DNA of 64,000 bases, taken from positions 2,108,001-2,172,000 of the forward strand of contig WAID01000013.1 of the NCBI GenBank assembly GCA_016584495.1, read 5' to 3'. The notes beneath the pieces were generated by a model. It searched no databases. It worked only from the letters and a program-made list of their open reading frames with translations, and was not told where the DNA came from. Origin of the DNA: Celoporthe dispersa (lineage: Eukaryota; Ascomycota; Sordariomycetes; Diaporthales; Cryphonectriaceae). Positions 11,830 to 23,213 of the stretch are shown here, piece after piece (the first letter of the stretch is position 1; every line of letters begins with the position of its first letter). The translations under genes and the position numbers were made by a program.

Positions 11830-12765
11830 ACATATGCTGCACGGAAAATCTTCCTACTGACAGCGACGGAATCATATTGACTATATTGAATTAGAATGAA
11901 ACTCAATGTTATCATCATCTTTACATGCTTTCCTGATCTATTTTGCAATGTACCAACGGTTTACTAAACCCCGCTTTCTGAGAGGCATTGATGTGTTGAA
12001 AGATATTAGTATCAAGAGTTACCAAGACTACAGCCACGCCTTTAGATTGACAGATTATATCAGGCCTATTCATGATTCAATTGTGGTCACAAGGTGTACC
12101 GTACTCTTCTGAAAACGAAGTATTCTTTATGCTAGCTTGAAACTTCCTGGCAATGAATAATGTTGAAAAGAAGGTTGGGAACATGGGCACAACAGCCTGG
12201 AGCCCAGGCATTCCATTTAGGTGTGTGTGGCTGGCTGCTCAAATCCAGTCGCAAGTCAGCTGGCACCGATCCGTTATTAACGCTCTTACTTCTGTAAGTC
12301 TACTGAGCCCGTTCTCATTAGAGAAAGTAAACAGAGAAATACAGCACTAGAATAAGAACAAAGGCATTTCTTCTTTCGCCGAAACAAAAGCATTTATGTT
12401 GTTCAGGTCTCATATCGATCAGACAGGTGATACGGTACAAGTCGGACTATGCAATGCATAGAGCACCTGGGCATCAAACATTTGACCAGTGTAAGACCGA
12501 GTTGTGGGCACTGGGAACGCACACATTCTCTCAGCCACCACTTCAGCCCGGATGAAAACCACTTTCTCCGAATGCTTGCATATCTGGTGTCTTTCCGATT
12601 TCCCTTTTTTATCCCTCATTCCTTCAATTCATCCAGTCATTGACAATGTGTGGGGCTCCATATGTCCCCAGCACACGGAATGCCCAACCACCCAGCCACT
12701 TCAGAACAACATCCGAGTCCGATGAAATGATGACAGGATACCATTATGTTACCATATGAGTAATA
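11830..12765. other. Spacer between SDR and tRNA-like pair
   Basis: I see no gene. The open frames are short and mutually overlapping. Confidence 0.5.
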
Positions 12766-12860
12766 TCCCGCGTGGCTTATGGGAGTATGTCTCACTCGTA
12801 CCGTAATTGTGTCTGTATTCACGAGAAGATCCCTGTGTTTGAACCCAAGCGCGCAGGCTT
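12766..12860 (+). pseudogene. Decayed tRNA-Thr-like copy
   Basis: This stretch aligns along its whole length with the tRNA-like gene 200 bp downstream. Shared blocks are CCCGC-TGGCT, GTCTCACT-GTAC, a spacer of similar size, GAGAAG-TCCCTG-GTT-GAA-CC, and GCGCAGGCT versus GCGGGCT. The D arm is destroyed and the T loop reads TTTGAAC. The acceptor ends no longer pair well. The anticodon position would read CGT (Thr). Several differences from the intact copy are C-to-T or G-to-A changes, compatible with drift or RIP-like mutation. Confidence 0.5.
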
Positions 12861-12965
12861 GTGCTTGATCATCTCTTCGCCCCCTGTGGCCCCCATCCCC
12901 CCTATGCCTCTTGCTCCATGAATTCAGTTATAATGGCTGATGACCAGTCTCTTGCCAACTTGGTA

Positions 12966-13057
12966 GCCCGCATGGCTCAGAGGTAGAGCGTCTCACTTGT
13001 ACAAGACCGAAGCTGTACCCATGAGAAGGTCCCTGCGTTCGAATCCAGGTGCGGGCT
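12966..13057 (+). tRNA. tRNA-Thr(TGT)-like gene with a 19-nt anticodon-loop intron, possibly defective
   Basis: The acceptor arms GCCCGCA (12966-12972) and TGCGGGC (13050-13056) pair perfectly. The D arm is GCTC-AGAGGTA-GAGC. The anticodon stem is TCTCA (12991-12995) with TGAGA (13022-13026), and the loop gives anticodon TGT at 12998-13000 followed by A13001. An intron of about 19 nt (13002-13020) sits at the canonical position one base 3' of the anticodon. The T loop TTCGAAT is intact, but the T stem reads CCTGCG against CCAGG, which looks like a one-base insertion. It may therefore be a pseudogene, a tRNA-derived element, or a base error. Confidence 0.6.
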
Positions 13058-13880
13058 TGGTTTTTGCAGCCTAGGACGACGAAGTTCAAGAAGATTCCTT
13101 TCAGAATGCCTTGAAGTCTTGTGATATTGAAATATAATTGTCAATGCTCTTGTGATTTTGTCTAAATCTCTTCTCATACATTTGTTTATATATGGTAGGC
13201 TTTACTTTATATTGAGACTCGAGTGTTGAGCAGAGACTTCACTCATCTGACACAGACTTTGAACGTGGACTAACTAAGCTCATCCATAGCGGGATACTGA
13301 GTGCTCTGATATTTTACCTACTGACTCTTCGGACTTGTTTCACTTTACACTTAGCAGTGCTATGAGCGTTCAGAGCGGCCAGTGAGTAGAGTTATAGCAG
13401 ATCTCGTCGGACATACGAGCCCACTTCTCCTAGATTGATAGGAAGTAATATGAATTGATACGAAGTATCCAATCAAAATGATCAGGAGAGTACTACCTGA
13501 ATGGCGCGTGGGGCATATTCAATAGCACAGGCTGACAAGCAAAAGCGCCCACGCAGCCATTGACATCATAATTGTAGGATCATCACTTCTGTCAGGTCTC
13601 GGGGAGGCTGAAATTAATAGCTTGACAATATACTTACACCCGAGAGTTGTAGCAGAGGTTACGGGAATGCAGGATTGAAGGATCATGGGTTGATGACAAA
13701 CAAAAACATTTTCTAGAGTGTATTCGGCGAAAGGACAAGAGCTTTCTCCATCAAGATAAATGACAGCACGCTTCCGACCACAGCAGATGAGAGAGCACCT
13801 ATCAACCGGCACACATCCCACACTATCATACACATCTTTCTACAATCCTCAGAAAACAACTCAACAGTCAAATCATCAGA
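13058..13880. other. Spacer upstream of the SnoaL-like gene
   Basis: No coding region is supported. The last part is the promoter and leader of the SnoaL-like gene. The 13438-13475 area has two similar GATAxGAAGTA-type words, which I cannot assign a function. Confidence 0.45.
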
Positions 13881-14383
13881 ATGTCGACACTCGCAGAGAA
13901 ACAGATCGAAACTGCCAAGGCTCTCTTCGAGGGATACAATGAGTATACCGCTGACGCCGTCTTGCGCGTGCGTGCAGATGAGTGCGTCCACGGGATCCTG
14001 CCACGATCGCTCGGCCGTCCCTCCAAGACCAATGCGGAGTATCGAGACTTTTTCCAACCTCTGCAGAAGATCATGAGGAAGTTTCATGTTCGTCATCTTG
14101 GATTCATCCTTTGCGTATCGGATTGTCCCCTCGCTGACTGCCTACCTCTGAATAGGTCGACATCCACAAGATCGTGAACGACCCTGACAATCACTGTCTC
14201 GCCATGTACGCATCCGGGGTAGGAGATTCGCCCGTCGCGGATTACAAGAATGAATATGTCTTTTTCCTCGACTTCAATGAGACAGGTGACAAGATCACTC
14301 ATATTGAAGAGTTTGTGGACTCGCAATTCGCTACACAGTTTCTGGGCAAGGTTAAGGAGTACATGGCGAAGAACCCTCAGTGA
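13881..14383 (+). CDS. SnoaL/NTF2-like small enzyme, two exons
   Basis: A 144-aa alpha+beta cone-fold protein. Exons are 13881-14087 and 14156-14383; the phase-0 intron has a weak donor (GTTCGT). Recognisable family elements are the helical start MSTLAEKQIETAKALFEGYN, the CVHGILPRSLGRPSKTNAEY loop, and the core strands VDIHKIVNDPDNHCLAMYAS, NEYVFFLDFNETG and ITHIEEFVDSQFATQF. Fungal members of this size often sit in secondary-metabolite clusters and act as cyclases, isomerases or hydratases of small molecules. The C-terminal EEFVDS segment commonly contributes pocket residues. The frame is intact. It is the right-most gene of the putative cluster; the next gene is a housekeeping Ca2+ pump. 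Confidence 0.8.
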
Positions 14384-14840
14384 TGAGGGTCAACCTAGGC
14401 AATCGATCCAGGGCAGAGTGTTAGAAGTAGTACACAATTGAGTCTAAATTACAACCTAAGACTATTGTGCTTTCATGAATTTGGGAGACTGTCAATATAA
14501 CTTCCTCTGTCTCGAAAGTAGCAACACAGAAAAGAGACCAATCTGTTGTACCGAGACTTGACTGTGGTACGGTGTTAGAGAACGGACATGTAGACATCAT
14601 TATACAAGCATGACAATAAGATCAAGGGTGTGAGATTGCCCTCACGAAGGCCTTAGGGTATGCATTACTACCAGTACTGTCTATTGAGATGCCCCCCTAC
14701 CATCCAGAAAGAAAAAAAAAAAGGTTTAGAATACACCAAGTTCATAATTAACTTTCCAAATCCGAACACCTTCGTTTTTTTTGGTCGCCAATGAGTTTTT
14801 TTTTCTTCCTTTCTTAGTCACCCAGTCGGTAGCAGCGTCA

Positions 14841-17800
14841 TCATGATGATGAGCTCTCGTCTGGTTTTGAGGTCGAAGCGGCAGCAGCACCTAGCGGCGA
14901 GGGTGTTGGTTTGACGGGAGGGAACTGTTGCCAGTCAGGGGCTCTGTCTATGGGCGACCAGCCCGCCGCACCGACACTGCCGGCTACAAGGCCCGTCATC
15001 AGCGTCGCCGCGCCCAGGGCAGAGTTGGATCTGGAGCGTATCGACCGAGAGGGTTTCCGGCTGGACTCGGGTGTGCCTTGGCCGAGCATATTACCGGCGC
15101 CCGTCGATCCGAAGCTGTTCTCTCGGGTTGGCGTCACGGGCAGTCGTATCGAGTTGGACCGCGAGTTTTGGCGCGAGTGCGATGGGCTCCTGTACTTCGG
15201 GATAAAGGTTTCTCGTGGGTGCTTCATGGCGAACTTGAGATTGTTAACACGTCCGCCCTTGAGCCGCTTCATGAAGGCAAGCTCGTCGCGAACGTCGGCG
15301 AATGGTGCTGGGTAGTGCTGGAAGCGCTGCTCGTCGTCCGACACGGTGAACTCCGGCACCTTGGATTGGGCTCTGCGTTTGAGCGACTCGGGCACCATCT
15401 TCTCCAGAAGGGAGTCGGGAACCAGGCGGATGACAACACCGATGGGAACCGACAGGAAACCAAGCAAGATGGCAGTACCCCACATGATGGCAGACTGCCC
15501 GCCGCTGGCGATGTTGAATGCCTTGCCACCGACGAAGATAATGAGCACCTGTCCGCCACACATGATGATGCTGATACCAATGAAGAACCAATTCTTGAAG
15601 AGGCCCTCAAAGATGTTGAACTGATTATCCAGACGACGGTTGCTGTGCAAAGTTAGCATCGATTGTGAGTGACCCAAAAAAAAGACGGGGGTAAGGCAAT
15701 GAGATGTGTGTGCCGACTTACTTCCACTGGTTGAAAATCTGCATCCACACAAAAGTGTTGAACACCAGTGTTTGGATCTGGTCGTCTGTGATGTCATCGG
15801 GGCCGGGTAAGACAGCTGCCTTTCCGAAGTAGATCAGGAAGGTGATGACCAGCTGGTAGATGGCTTGACCGATGATCATCTTCCACATGGTTGTAGAGAT
15901 AATCGAAGAGTTCCTGCGCTCTGGCTTGCGGTCCAGAACACTGTCCTGAGGGGGATCGGTCGCCAGAGCCAAGGCGGCAAGCGTGTCCATGATGAGATTG
16001 ACCCACAGCAGCTGAACTGCCGTCAGGACGCTGGACTCGGACTCGCTGGAGACGGCCGAGACGAACGTGAGGATGACAGCAGTGATGTTGACAGTCAGCT
16101 GGAACTGCAGGAATCGCTTGACGGCGTCATTGACGGCGCGACCCCACTTGAGAGCCTTGACGATGGAGCTGAAGTTGTCGTCCATAAGAATAATTGCCGA
16201 GGCCTCCTTGGCGACTTCAGTACCGGCAATGCCCATAGAGAAACCGACGTCGGCAAGCTTCAAGGCTGGTGCATCGTTGGTGCCATCTCCGGTGACCGCG
16301 ACCGTCTCTCCCTTGTTCTTCAGAAGACCAACCAGAGTGCGTTTGTCCTCAGGACTGGAGCGAGCCAACACATGTAGTCTTGGCAGGATGCTGATCTGCT
16401 CCGGAGTGGGCATGTTACGGAATTCGGGACCCTCGAGAACGATGGAATCAGGCTGCAAGATTCCACAATCCTGAGCGATCGCCTGAGCCGTGATCTTGTT
16501 GTCGCCAGTGACCATGCGCACCACAACTCCTGCCTTCTGGCATTCCTTGACGGCCTCGCGAACGCCTTCACGCAGGGGGATCCTTGATGCCGACCATGCC
16601 GACAAACACCATGTTGGTGAAGATGGCGTCGAACTGGACCTCGTCCTTCTCGCCATCCACGCGGCGCGCTCTTGGTGGTGGCCACTTGTCAAAATCCTTG
16701 TACACGATTCCGATGGTCCGGAGGGACTGCGAGGCGTAGTGCTCGATGAGCTTGGTTACGGTTTCCTTGTGTTCCGGGCCGAGTGGTGCAATCGAGCAGT
16801 CCGTGGAGGGATCCCGCAGCATCGAGGTGCACTGCGCAAGCACTATCTCCGAAGCGCCCTTAACGTACAACCTGGCCTTGCCGTTGGGCATCTGAACCAC
16901 GATGCCCATGCACTTGCGGCCCGAATCGAAGGGAATGAGCTGTAGAATCTTGGCGTTCGTCCGCTCCTCGCTGACAGGGCCCATGCCGAGATGTTCCTTG
17001 GCGAAGATGAGAAGGGCGGTTTCGGTCTTGGACCCAATGAAGGTCATCTGCCCATCAACCTCGCCCTCGAAGGCTGTGGAGTTCAGGGAGATCGAGTCCT
17101 TCAGCAGCGCCTTGACATCGGGACCGAGCATCTTGACGAACTCTGTAGCACTGACATCTGAGGACGCGTTTTCGTTCTTGCCATCTTCTCCGGCCCTGGG
17201 CGGCGCCCCGCCGAATCGATGTGATGTGCTGATGGTACCTACCACGACCTGCATCTTATTCTGGGTCAAAGTACCGGTCTTGTCCGAGCAGATAGTAGTG
17301 GCATTCCCCATCACCTCACAAGCCTTGAGATGCCGAACTAGATTGTTGTCCCTCAACATGCGGGTCGTCGCGAAAGCCAAGGCCAGAGTGACAGCCAACG
17401 GCAACCCTTCGGGTACAGCGACGACGATGATAGTAACAACGACGATGAAGATGTTGAGAAATTCTTGGCCCTTCTCGGCTGGCGACAGAGAGCCTTGGTT
17501 CTTGAGCTTGACCAGGAACTCGATGAAGAGCACGATGAAGAGCAGCAGACCGGCGGCACCCCCGAGCTTTGCGATGTACTCGGCGATGATATTGAGCTTG
17601 GACTGCAGCGGCGTCATCTCAGGGTCGTCGTTCAGGGCCATGAGCGTCTTGCCATAGCTCGAGTTGACGCCGACAGCCGTAGCCATGAACGTGCCGACTC
17701 CCTCCATGACACGGGCTCCAGACTGAATGAATGGGTCCATCTTGCTGAGGTCCTCCGCGTTCTCGATGGCGGAGAAGACCTCGTCAGCCGGTCGTTTCCG

Positions 17801-19279
17801 GATAATATCGGACTCTCCTGTGGCTTGAGACTCGTCACACTTGACGTTGAACCCTTCAATCAACACTCCGTCGACCGGAATCATGTCGCCGGGCTCGAGA
17901 TGCAGCACATCGCCGACGAGGACATCGAAGACGCTGATTTCGACCGTCTTTCCCGACCGCACAACCTTGACATCTCGGTCCTGCTTTTTCTTGTTCAACT
18001 TGGCAAACTGCCGTTCTTTTTGATAGTCGTTTAAAGAGCCGACAACAACAACAATCACAATGGCCACAATGATGGCAACACCCTCGACCCACTCGACGGG
18101 TGGATTTGCTGCGTCGTGTTTCGTACCAAATGTCTGGTACAGGCCGATTGCCAGCGACACAACGGCCGCAATAGAGAGTAAAATCAGCACCTTGTCGTTG
18201 TATGTGATCCACATCAGCTGCAACAAGCTCTTGCCCTTCTTCTCCGGAAGCCGGTTGTCGCTGAACACTCGTTTTCTGTCGCAGAAGGGTCGTCTTAGGT
18301 CGCTAGACACTCTGTCGGTAAAATTTTTCCCCGGCTTTGGCGAGGGCGCATGCACCTCGGTGGTCGCCTCGGGGGCTGTGGCGCTTGCACCCTCGGTCTC
18401 GATCTTGGAGCCTGTCGCGTCGGCGAAAGAAACCTGTCCAAACAAGTCATCCTCATCGATTCCCAGACCAGCACGCCTGTCTGATCGCAGGCCCTTTTCT
18501 ATGCCTTTAAGTCCTCCTAGTTTATAAAATGCAGCCAGACTTTTTGGGTTAAACATCTTGGACATCTGTCCAGGGCTGAAGGCGAACGGGTTGTCGTCGA
18601 CCTGGAAATCCGCCTCTTTGCCCTGGTCAGGCTTCAGCGCATTAGGGTCCCTCATTATTTTTTCATTATCCAACTCTGCAGAGACCCCGGCCTTTGTGTC
18701 TCCCTGCTCGCTCGCGTAGAGAGTAGTGCCCATGTCGAGCTGTGTCGATGACCGGGGCCGGGATCCTCCGTCGGACGAGTCGACACTGTTCTGTCTTGAA
18801 CGAAGGTTCTGGTTGCCTGGGACGGAAAGGAAGACGCCGTCGGTCCCCCTTGAGACCGGGCTTGAGACATTGTGAGGGCTTGTCGGTCGGCTTTCTCTGC
18901 TTTCAAATGATGGTTCTGTATTTAAACTTGGGCGGGCCTCGAGTACATCCGAGGACTCGCGCGTGATTCTGTGTGAGGTTGTGGTCCATGTCTGGGCCAA
19001 TGGGTCGACGACTGTCGACGGGCTGTGGCCATCGTCAAACGTGGAGACAGGCGAGTGACCGGCAGGTCTCGAGACAGCATCCTCAGGCGCATCATCTTGG
19101 GGGCTCGGGTTCACCGCCGTGGTATCGATGGTGATGGTCGGTCTGTATGGTGGCCCGGGTCAGCTTGCTGGAGGGAAGTAATGCGGTGCAGCGCAGTGCA
19201 GTGCAGTGGTGACGAGAGCAGGTCTGGTCGTGAAGGATGGGTGGCATGGTACTCACGCCCTAGGCCGGCCGGGTGCCAT
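14841..19279 (-). CDS. P-type Ca2+-ATPase, PMC1/NCA type (P2B), three exons, one frame break
   Basis: This pump exports Ca2+ from the cytosol into the vacuole or across the plasma membrane. Exons (minus strand): 19279-19257, 19142-15722 and 15642-14841. The 23-nt first exon gives MAPGRPR and joins PTITIDTTAVNPSPQDD; without it the frame has no ATG. Landmarks: actuator SQATGESDII, the TM4 motif VPEGLPLAVTLALAFATTRM, phosphorylation loop CSDKTGTLTQNKM, hinge TGDGTNDAPALKLADVGFS, TM6 LWVNLIMDTLAALALATD, and a basic serine-rich C-tail that may be regulatory. About 1414 aa, normal for fungal NCA-2/PMC1 proteins. A G5 run on the plus strand (16575-16579) has one extra base, so the frame breaks between GIKDP and LREGVREAV. 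Removing it makes the spliced length divisible by three. The gene is conserved, so an error in the sequence is more likely than loss. Confidence 0.92.
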
Positions 19280-20807
19280 TTTCGAATAGATGGACGAGGT
19301 TCTCGTCCTCGCTCTGGTCTTGACGAATAACAGAGACGGGATGGCATGGCTCTCCCAAACGGGAATTGCCTCGATGATAGGGCAGCGGATTGTATAGGTA
19401 GGTGTGTTGTAGTAAAGAAGGAGAGTCTGAGGAGCAGCAGTATTGTGGTATTCATGTTAGTATAGGGAGAAACGCAGCCAGGCGAACGAGAGTGGCAGTG
19501 CAATGCAGGCCAGGATCAGGGGAGTACTCTAATGTGGTAGGGCAACGCCCACTAGCGGCAAGAGGTGGGGCCTGAGCAATACCGGTTGGCTCTCCTTGCA
19601 CAAACCCTTGTGCCATATGTGACCTAGTCAGGCCAGTGACATTGGTACTTGGGCGCCTCAGCACCCTCCCTGACTGGGTGAGGCGATCCAGCACTTTGGA
19701 GATGTCTTTCTCCACTAGGGGGAAGTATGCATAGTCCTGTGCACTCTGGTATTACTATAGTTGTGTTATGTTGTATTACAGCATCATTTAGCCCTACTGT
19801 GGTGAGGGAAAAGGAAGGCCAGCAGGTGGCAGGAGGCAGTCAGCCGGGCAAGCTATGATGAGGCAGGAAGGCCTCCTGTCTCGCGCCTGCAACTTCCAAG
19901 CCATCCAAGCCCCGATTTGCTGATAATCATAATCTCCACTTCCTCCACACGTTAAAGCGAGAGTATTCGCCATGCTACAACACACAGACTCATACAACGC
20001 CTCCCGGCTGCCTCCATCACCGCAGCTTGCCTCGCTACAGCTGGGAACCGATGGCGAAGCGCGGCGATCTATGTCTGAACGTCCTGACAGCCTATGACGG
20101 CGCCAATGCGGATGTCAATGCTCTGGTGTCTCTTGGCTGCGCCGCGGCAGTGTGGAGGACAGACAACCCTGGCGGGCTGAAGTGTCATGAACAAAGCCCA
20201 CACAAGAGAGGGGAGACGGACTTGCAGACACCAGTCACGATTGCGAGGCACACATACACGACCGGCCGCCCACACACCTGACGACGCCTCGTTAGCCACC
20301 GTGGCAGCCTCAGACGGCGCCCCAGAGGCATCCTTTGGGCCTCCAGCTCCTCCTCAGGGCTGACCAGGCCTGCCAAGCTAGGCCTCCCAAGGGCCGCCTC
20401 GACTTCTCCTGCGACACTTACCCACTCACTCGCCCAGGCCAACGCTGCAAGAAACCGCTGCAGGCCTATGGAAACCTTTACTTTTTTTACTTCTTTCTTT
20501 TTGAAACCCCCTCTAGGCCCTGCGACGGAAGCAAAGAGTAGCATCGCTGCGAAACGTGCAGATCGGCGGTGCTTAGATGTGTCGACGGCGCCCCGCATGC
20601 GTCCAAGTTTGCCATCCGGTCCCATTGGCTGTCTTCCTTGGCTTCTTCCTTGGTGCCCATCCTGTCTGTTCTCTTGCCGCCAACCGCATGCTGTGTGTGT
20701 GACATGGCACCACAGCATCCATCCAGCCTAAAAAAAAACCACCCAAAAACCACCCTCACCACCCTCGCCTCACCTATCTTGTCCTGAAAGAGACAGACAG
20801 AGGGGCC

Positions 20808-20829
20808 AGAGAGAGAGAGAGAGAGAGAG
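20808..20829. repeat. (GA)n microsatellite
   Basis: An uninterrupted GA dinucleotide tract in the spacer upstream of the Ca2+-ATPase gene. Confidence 0.85.
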
Positions 20830-21868
20830 GAGGAGGGAGCTTCGTCGGCGGCATTATGCGCCCTGTCGATTGAGAAGAGCCTCCTCCCTCACCTCCTTTC
20901 CGCCGTCTAGCTGCCCTGCAGCATCTTTGTTCTCAACCCGGCGGGACCATTTGAGTCGAATGACGTGAACCTGACCGCCCTTCACCGTGATTGACGCTGG
21001 GGCCCTCATCTCCGTACAGTGGAGACGGCTTGTCGGCCCCAGGTCTCGCGATATGAGTTCTGGCCCCTTTGGCCCAGACTCTGTTCTCCGTCCCCCAAGG
21101 GCCTTAGCTCCGGAGGACCAGGGGACTCTGCTACTTGGCCTGGCTTGGCTTTCCCCCTGGAAGTCGCGGTGGTGGGCTCATTGATGAATCTTGCAGTCTC
21201 CTTGCCCACAAGTCAGTCAGCAGGCGGACGCACCACCGCACCAACGTCAGCAAACACGAGGTGGGAATTAATTATGAGTCGGGATCCATCCAAAACTCTG
21301 GTCCAGCATATCGCCTGTCACGCCGTTTGGAGGCGTCTCTGACCTTCTAGAAAACTTCCATTCCCCGAGAGAGCCAGGCAAGCCCTTCCAGGCGGGCCAA
21401 GAACGTCGACCGCCACCATGAGAGAAATATTACCTTGGCAGACCCGCTCCGAGTCGCCTGGAATCTGCTGTGAGTGCCTGCCAATACCTTCGAAGATGAG
21501 ACTGCAAACAATGTGCCCCCCGCCCCCCCCTCCCGGCGGATATTTATCAGGGTCTTGGCATGACTATGTAGCCCGACGGACAACACACATATCTCTGCGA
21601 ATGATCGGCCTGAGCATATCAGGGACTTTCCCGTGCCACGTGCCGCGGCGGATACCGTTGACGAAGTCGTTCTCTACTAGTGACACCTGGAAGTGCGATG
21701 CGTCTGTCTTACCAGTGGCTGTCATAATGCGCTGCAAGGAGATGGCATGCACTGGTGAGCCCCGACATGATCATTCATGCCGATGCTGAGGAATCCTATG
21801 GTTTGTCTGACGGCGATCGTACGCAGGCTGACAACGAGGCGTATTCGGGCGACAGAAAGACACACAGA

Positions 21869-21892
21869 CCCCCCCCCCTTTTTTTTTTTTTT
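21869..21892. repeat. Abutting C10 and T14 homopolymers
   Basis: A run of ten C is followed directly by fourteen T. Run lengths here are likely to be unreliable in any assembly. Confidence 0.85.
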
Positions 21893-23213
21893 GGGTCTTC
21901 TTTTCCTTCTTTCTCGCATCATCATATGCTTGCCAAACTTCCTCTTCGGGAATGCTGGCATAGGTTTTTCCTCCTTCTTTTTCATGACATGGAAGAACGG
22001 CTCCCTCACGGTGGCAAGGCATGTTACGTTGCCCGGCAAGATTCTGCTGCAGTCGATATCTCCCAACGGCAGACAAATGAGGCTGTGCTGAACTCTAAGC
22101 ATCCGTAGCGCGTGGTGGGCCCTTGGCAACCTCTCGTTCATCTGTTACAGAGAGAGAGATCGAGAGCGGCCTGGTAGCCTCCCGCAGCAGACGATGCAAC
22201 AAAGCCAAGCATTCTTCCGAACAGGAACCGAGGATACATGACTTGGGCAGGACCTCTATCTTTTCTACCGGATCTGCCTCGCCGCCAACGTCGCTTGATA
22301 TATCTCTGTCGACGACACCACCCTCGCCCAATCTGGAAGGATCTGCGGGACCTCTGTTGCCTGTATTGCGTAGGTACACCGTTCTGAGATCTTAAATCGC
22401 TACTCAGCCACCACAAGTGTATCACCAGTATCGAATCAGGGTTGCCTGGGCCCTTTGGGGGCCCGCCATCGGGGCTACATTGGCCTAGATCCGTGCAAGA
22501 GAGAGAGAGGGGAGGGGGAGGGGTGGAGGGAACGGGCTCAGCCCGAAACCTGTCGTAATGGTGACACTACTTACTGGGCGTGGTGGTGTGCTGTAAACGA
22601 TGCGATGACAGCGCACACAACAAGGCTCACTCACTTGTGACAGATTGCGATTGACCTTGACCTTGTATAGTTGACACGCAAGGCCGATCGCAATGATATA
22701 AATACATGCGTGCGTACGGACACAGAAACGAGCCCGTGCCATGGCCTGTCTGCCTGTCTGACGTTCGCTTCAGTAAGCTCGAATTCCACCATCTCACAGC
22801 CTCGATGCCCGGACCAGCCGTGCTCTCGCTCTCGCACAGCCAGTTCCACTTCAGCAGTTCCAATCTTCTTGAGAGCCGAGACTGACGGGGTCACGAGGGG
22901 GAGGGGCAGGAGGAGGAGGAGGAGGAGGAGGAGGAACACGCGAGTCCAACCTCGTCCGGGAATGCCTCAACCAGGATCTACCCATTCAGCCTGGGCTCGG
23001 TGGCATTGCGCTTCCCATTCTCGGTCTATGCGACCTCCTGCGCCCGCGATGATACCATGGCAAAGCCGCCTCGGGAATAGAATGAACGGTCCGGCATGCG
23101 TGTAAGCGAGATGTGCCTTTAGCTCAGGCGTACATACGCGTTCCCAAGCCACGTGAGAATATCGTAATCAGCAGGCGTCCAAGCCTCAAACGACAACCGT
23201 CCTCCCCTTTCTC

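Larger units (their letters stand above)
19280..23213. other. Long spacer between Ca2+-ATPase and Pby1-like gene
   Basis: Nearly 4 kb without a supportable gene. The part next to 19279 is the Ca2+-ATPase promoter and leader. The rest holds low-complexity tracts: (GA)n at about 20808-20829, C10 then T14 at 21869-21892, and a GAG repeat at about 22908-22935. The longer open frames here overlap on opposite strands and show no family features. Confidence 0.5.

Noticed and set aside
20185..22141. Several 100-180 codon open frames in the long spacer
   Set aside because: They overlap each other on both strands, are low in complexity or Arg/Ser-rich from GC skew, and show no domain or splice logic.
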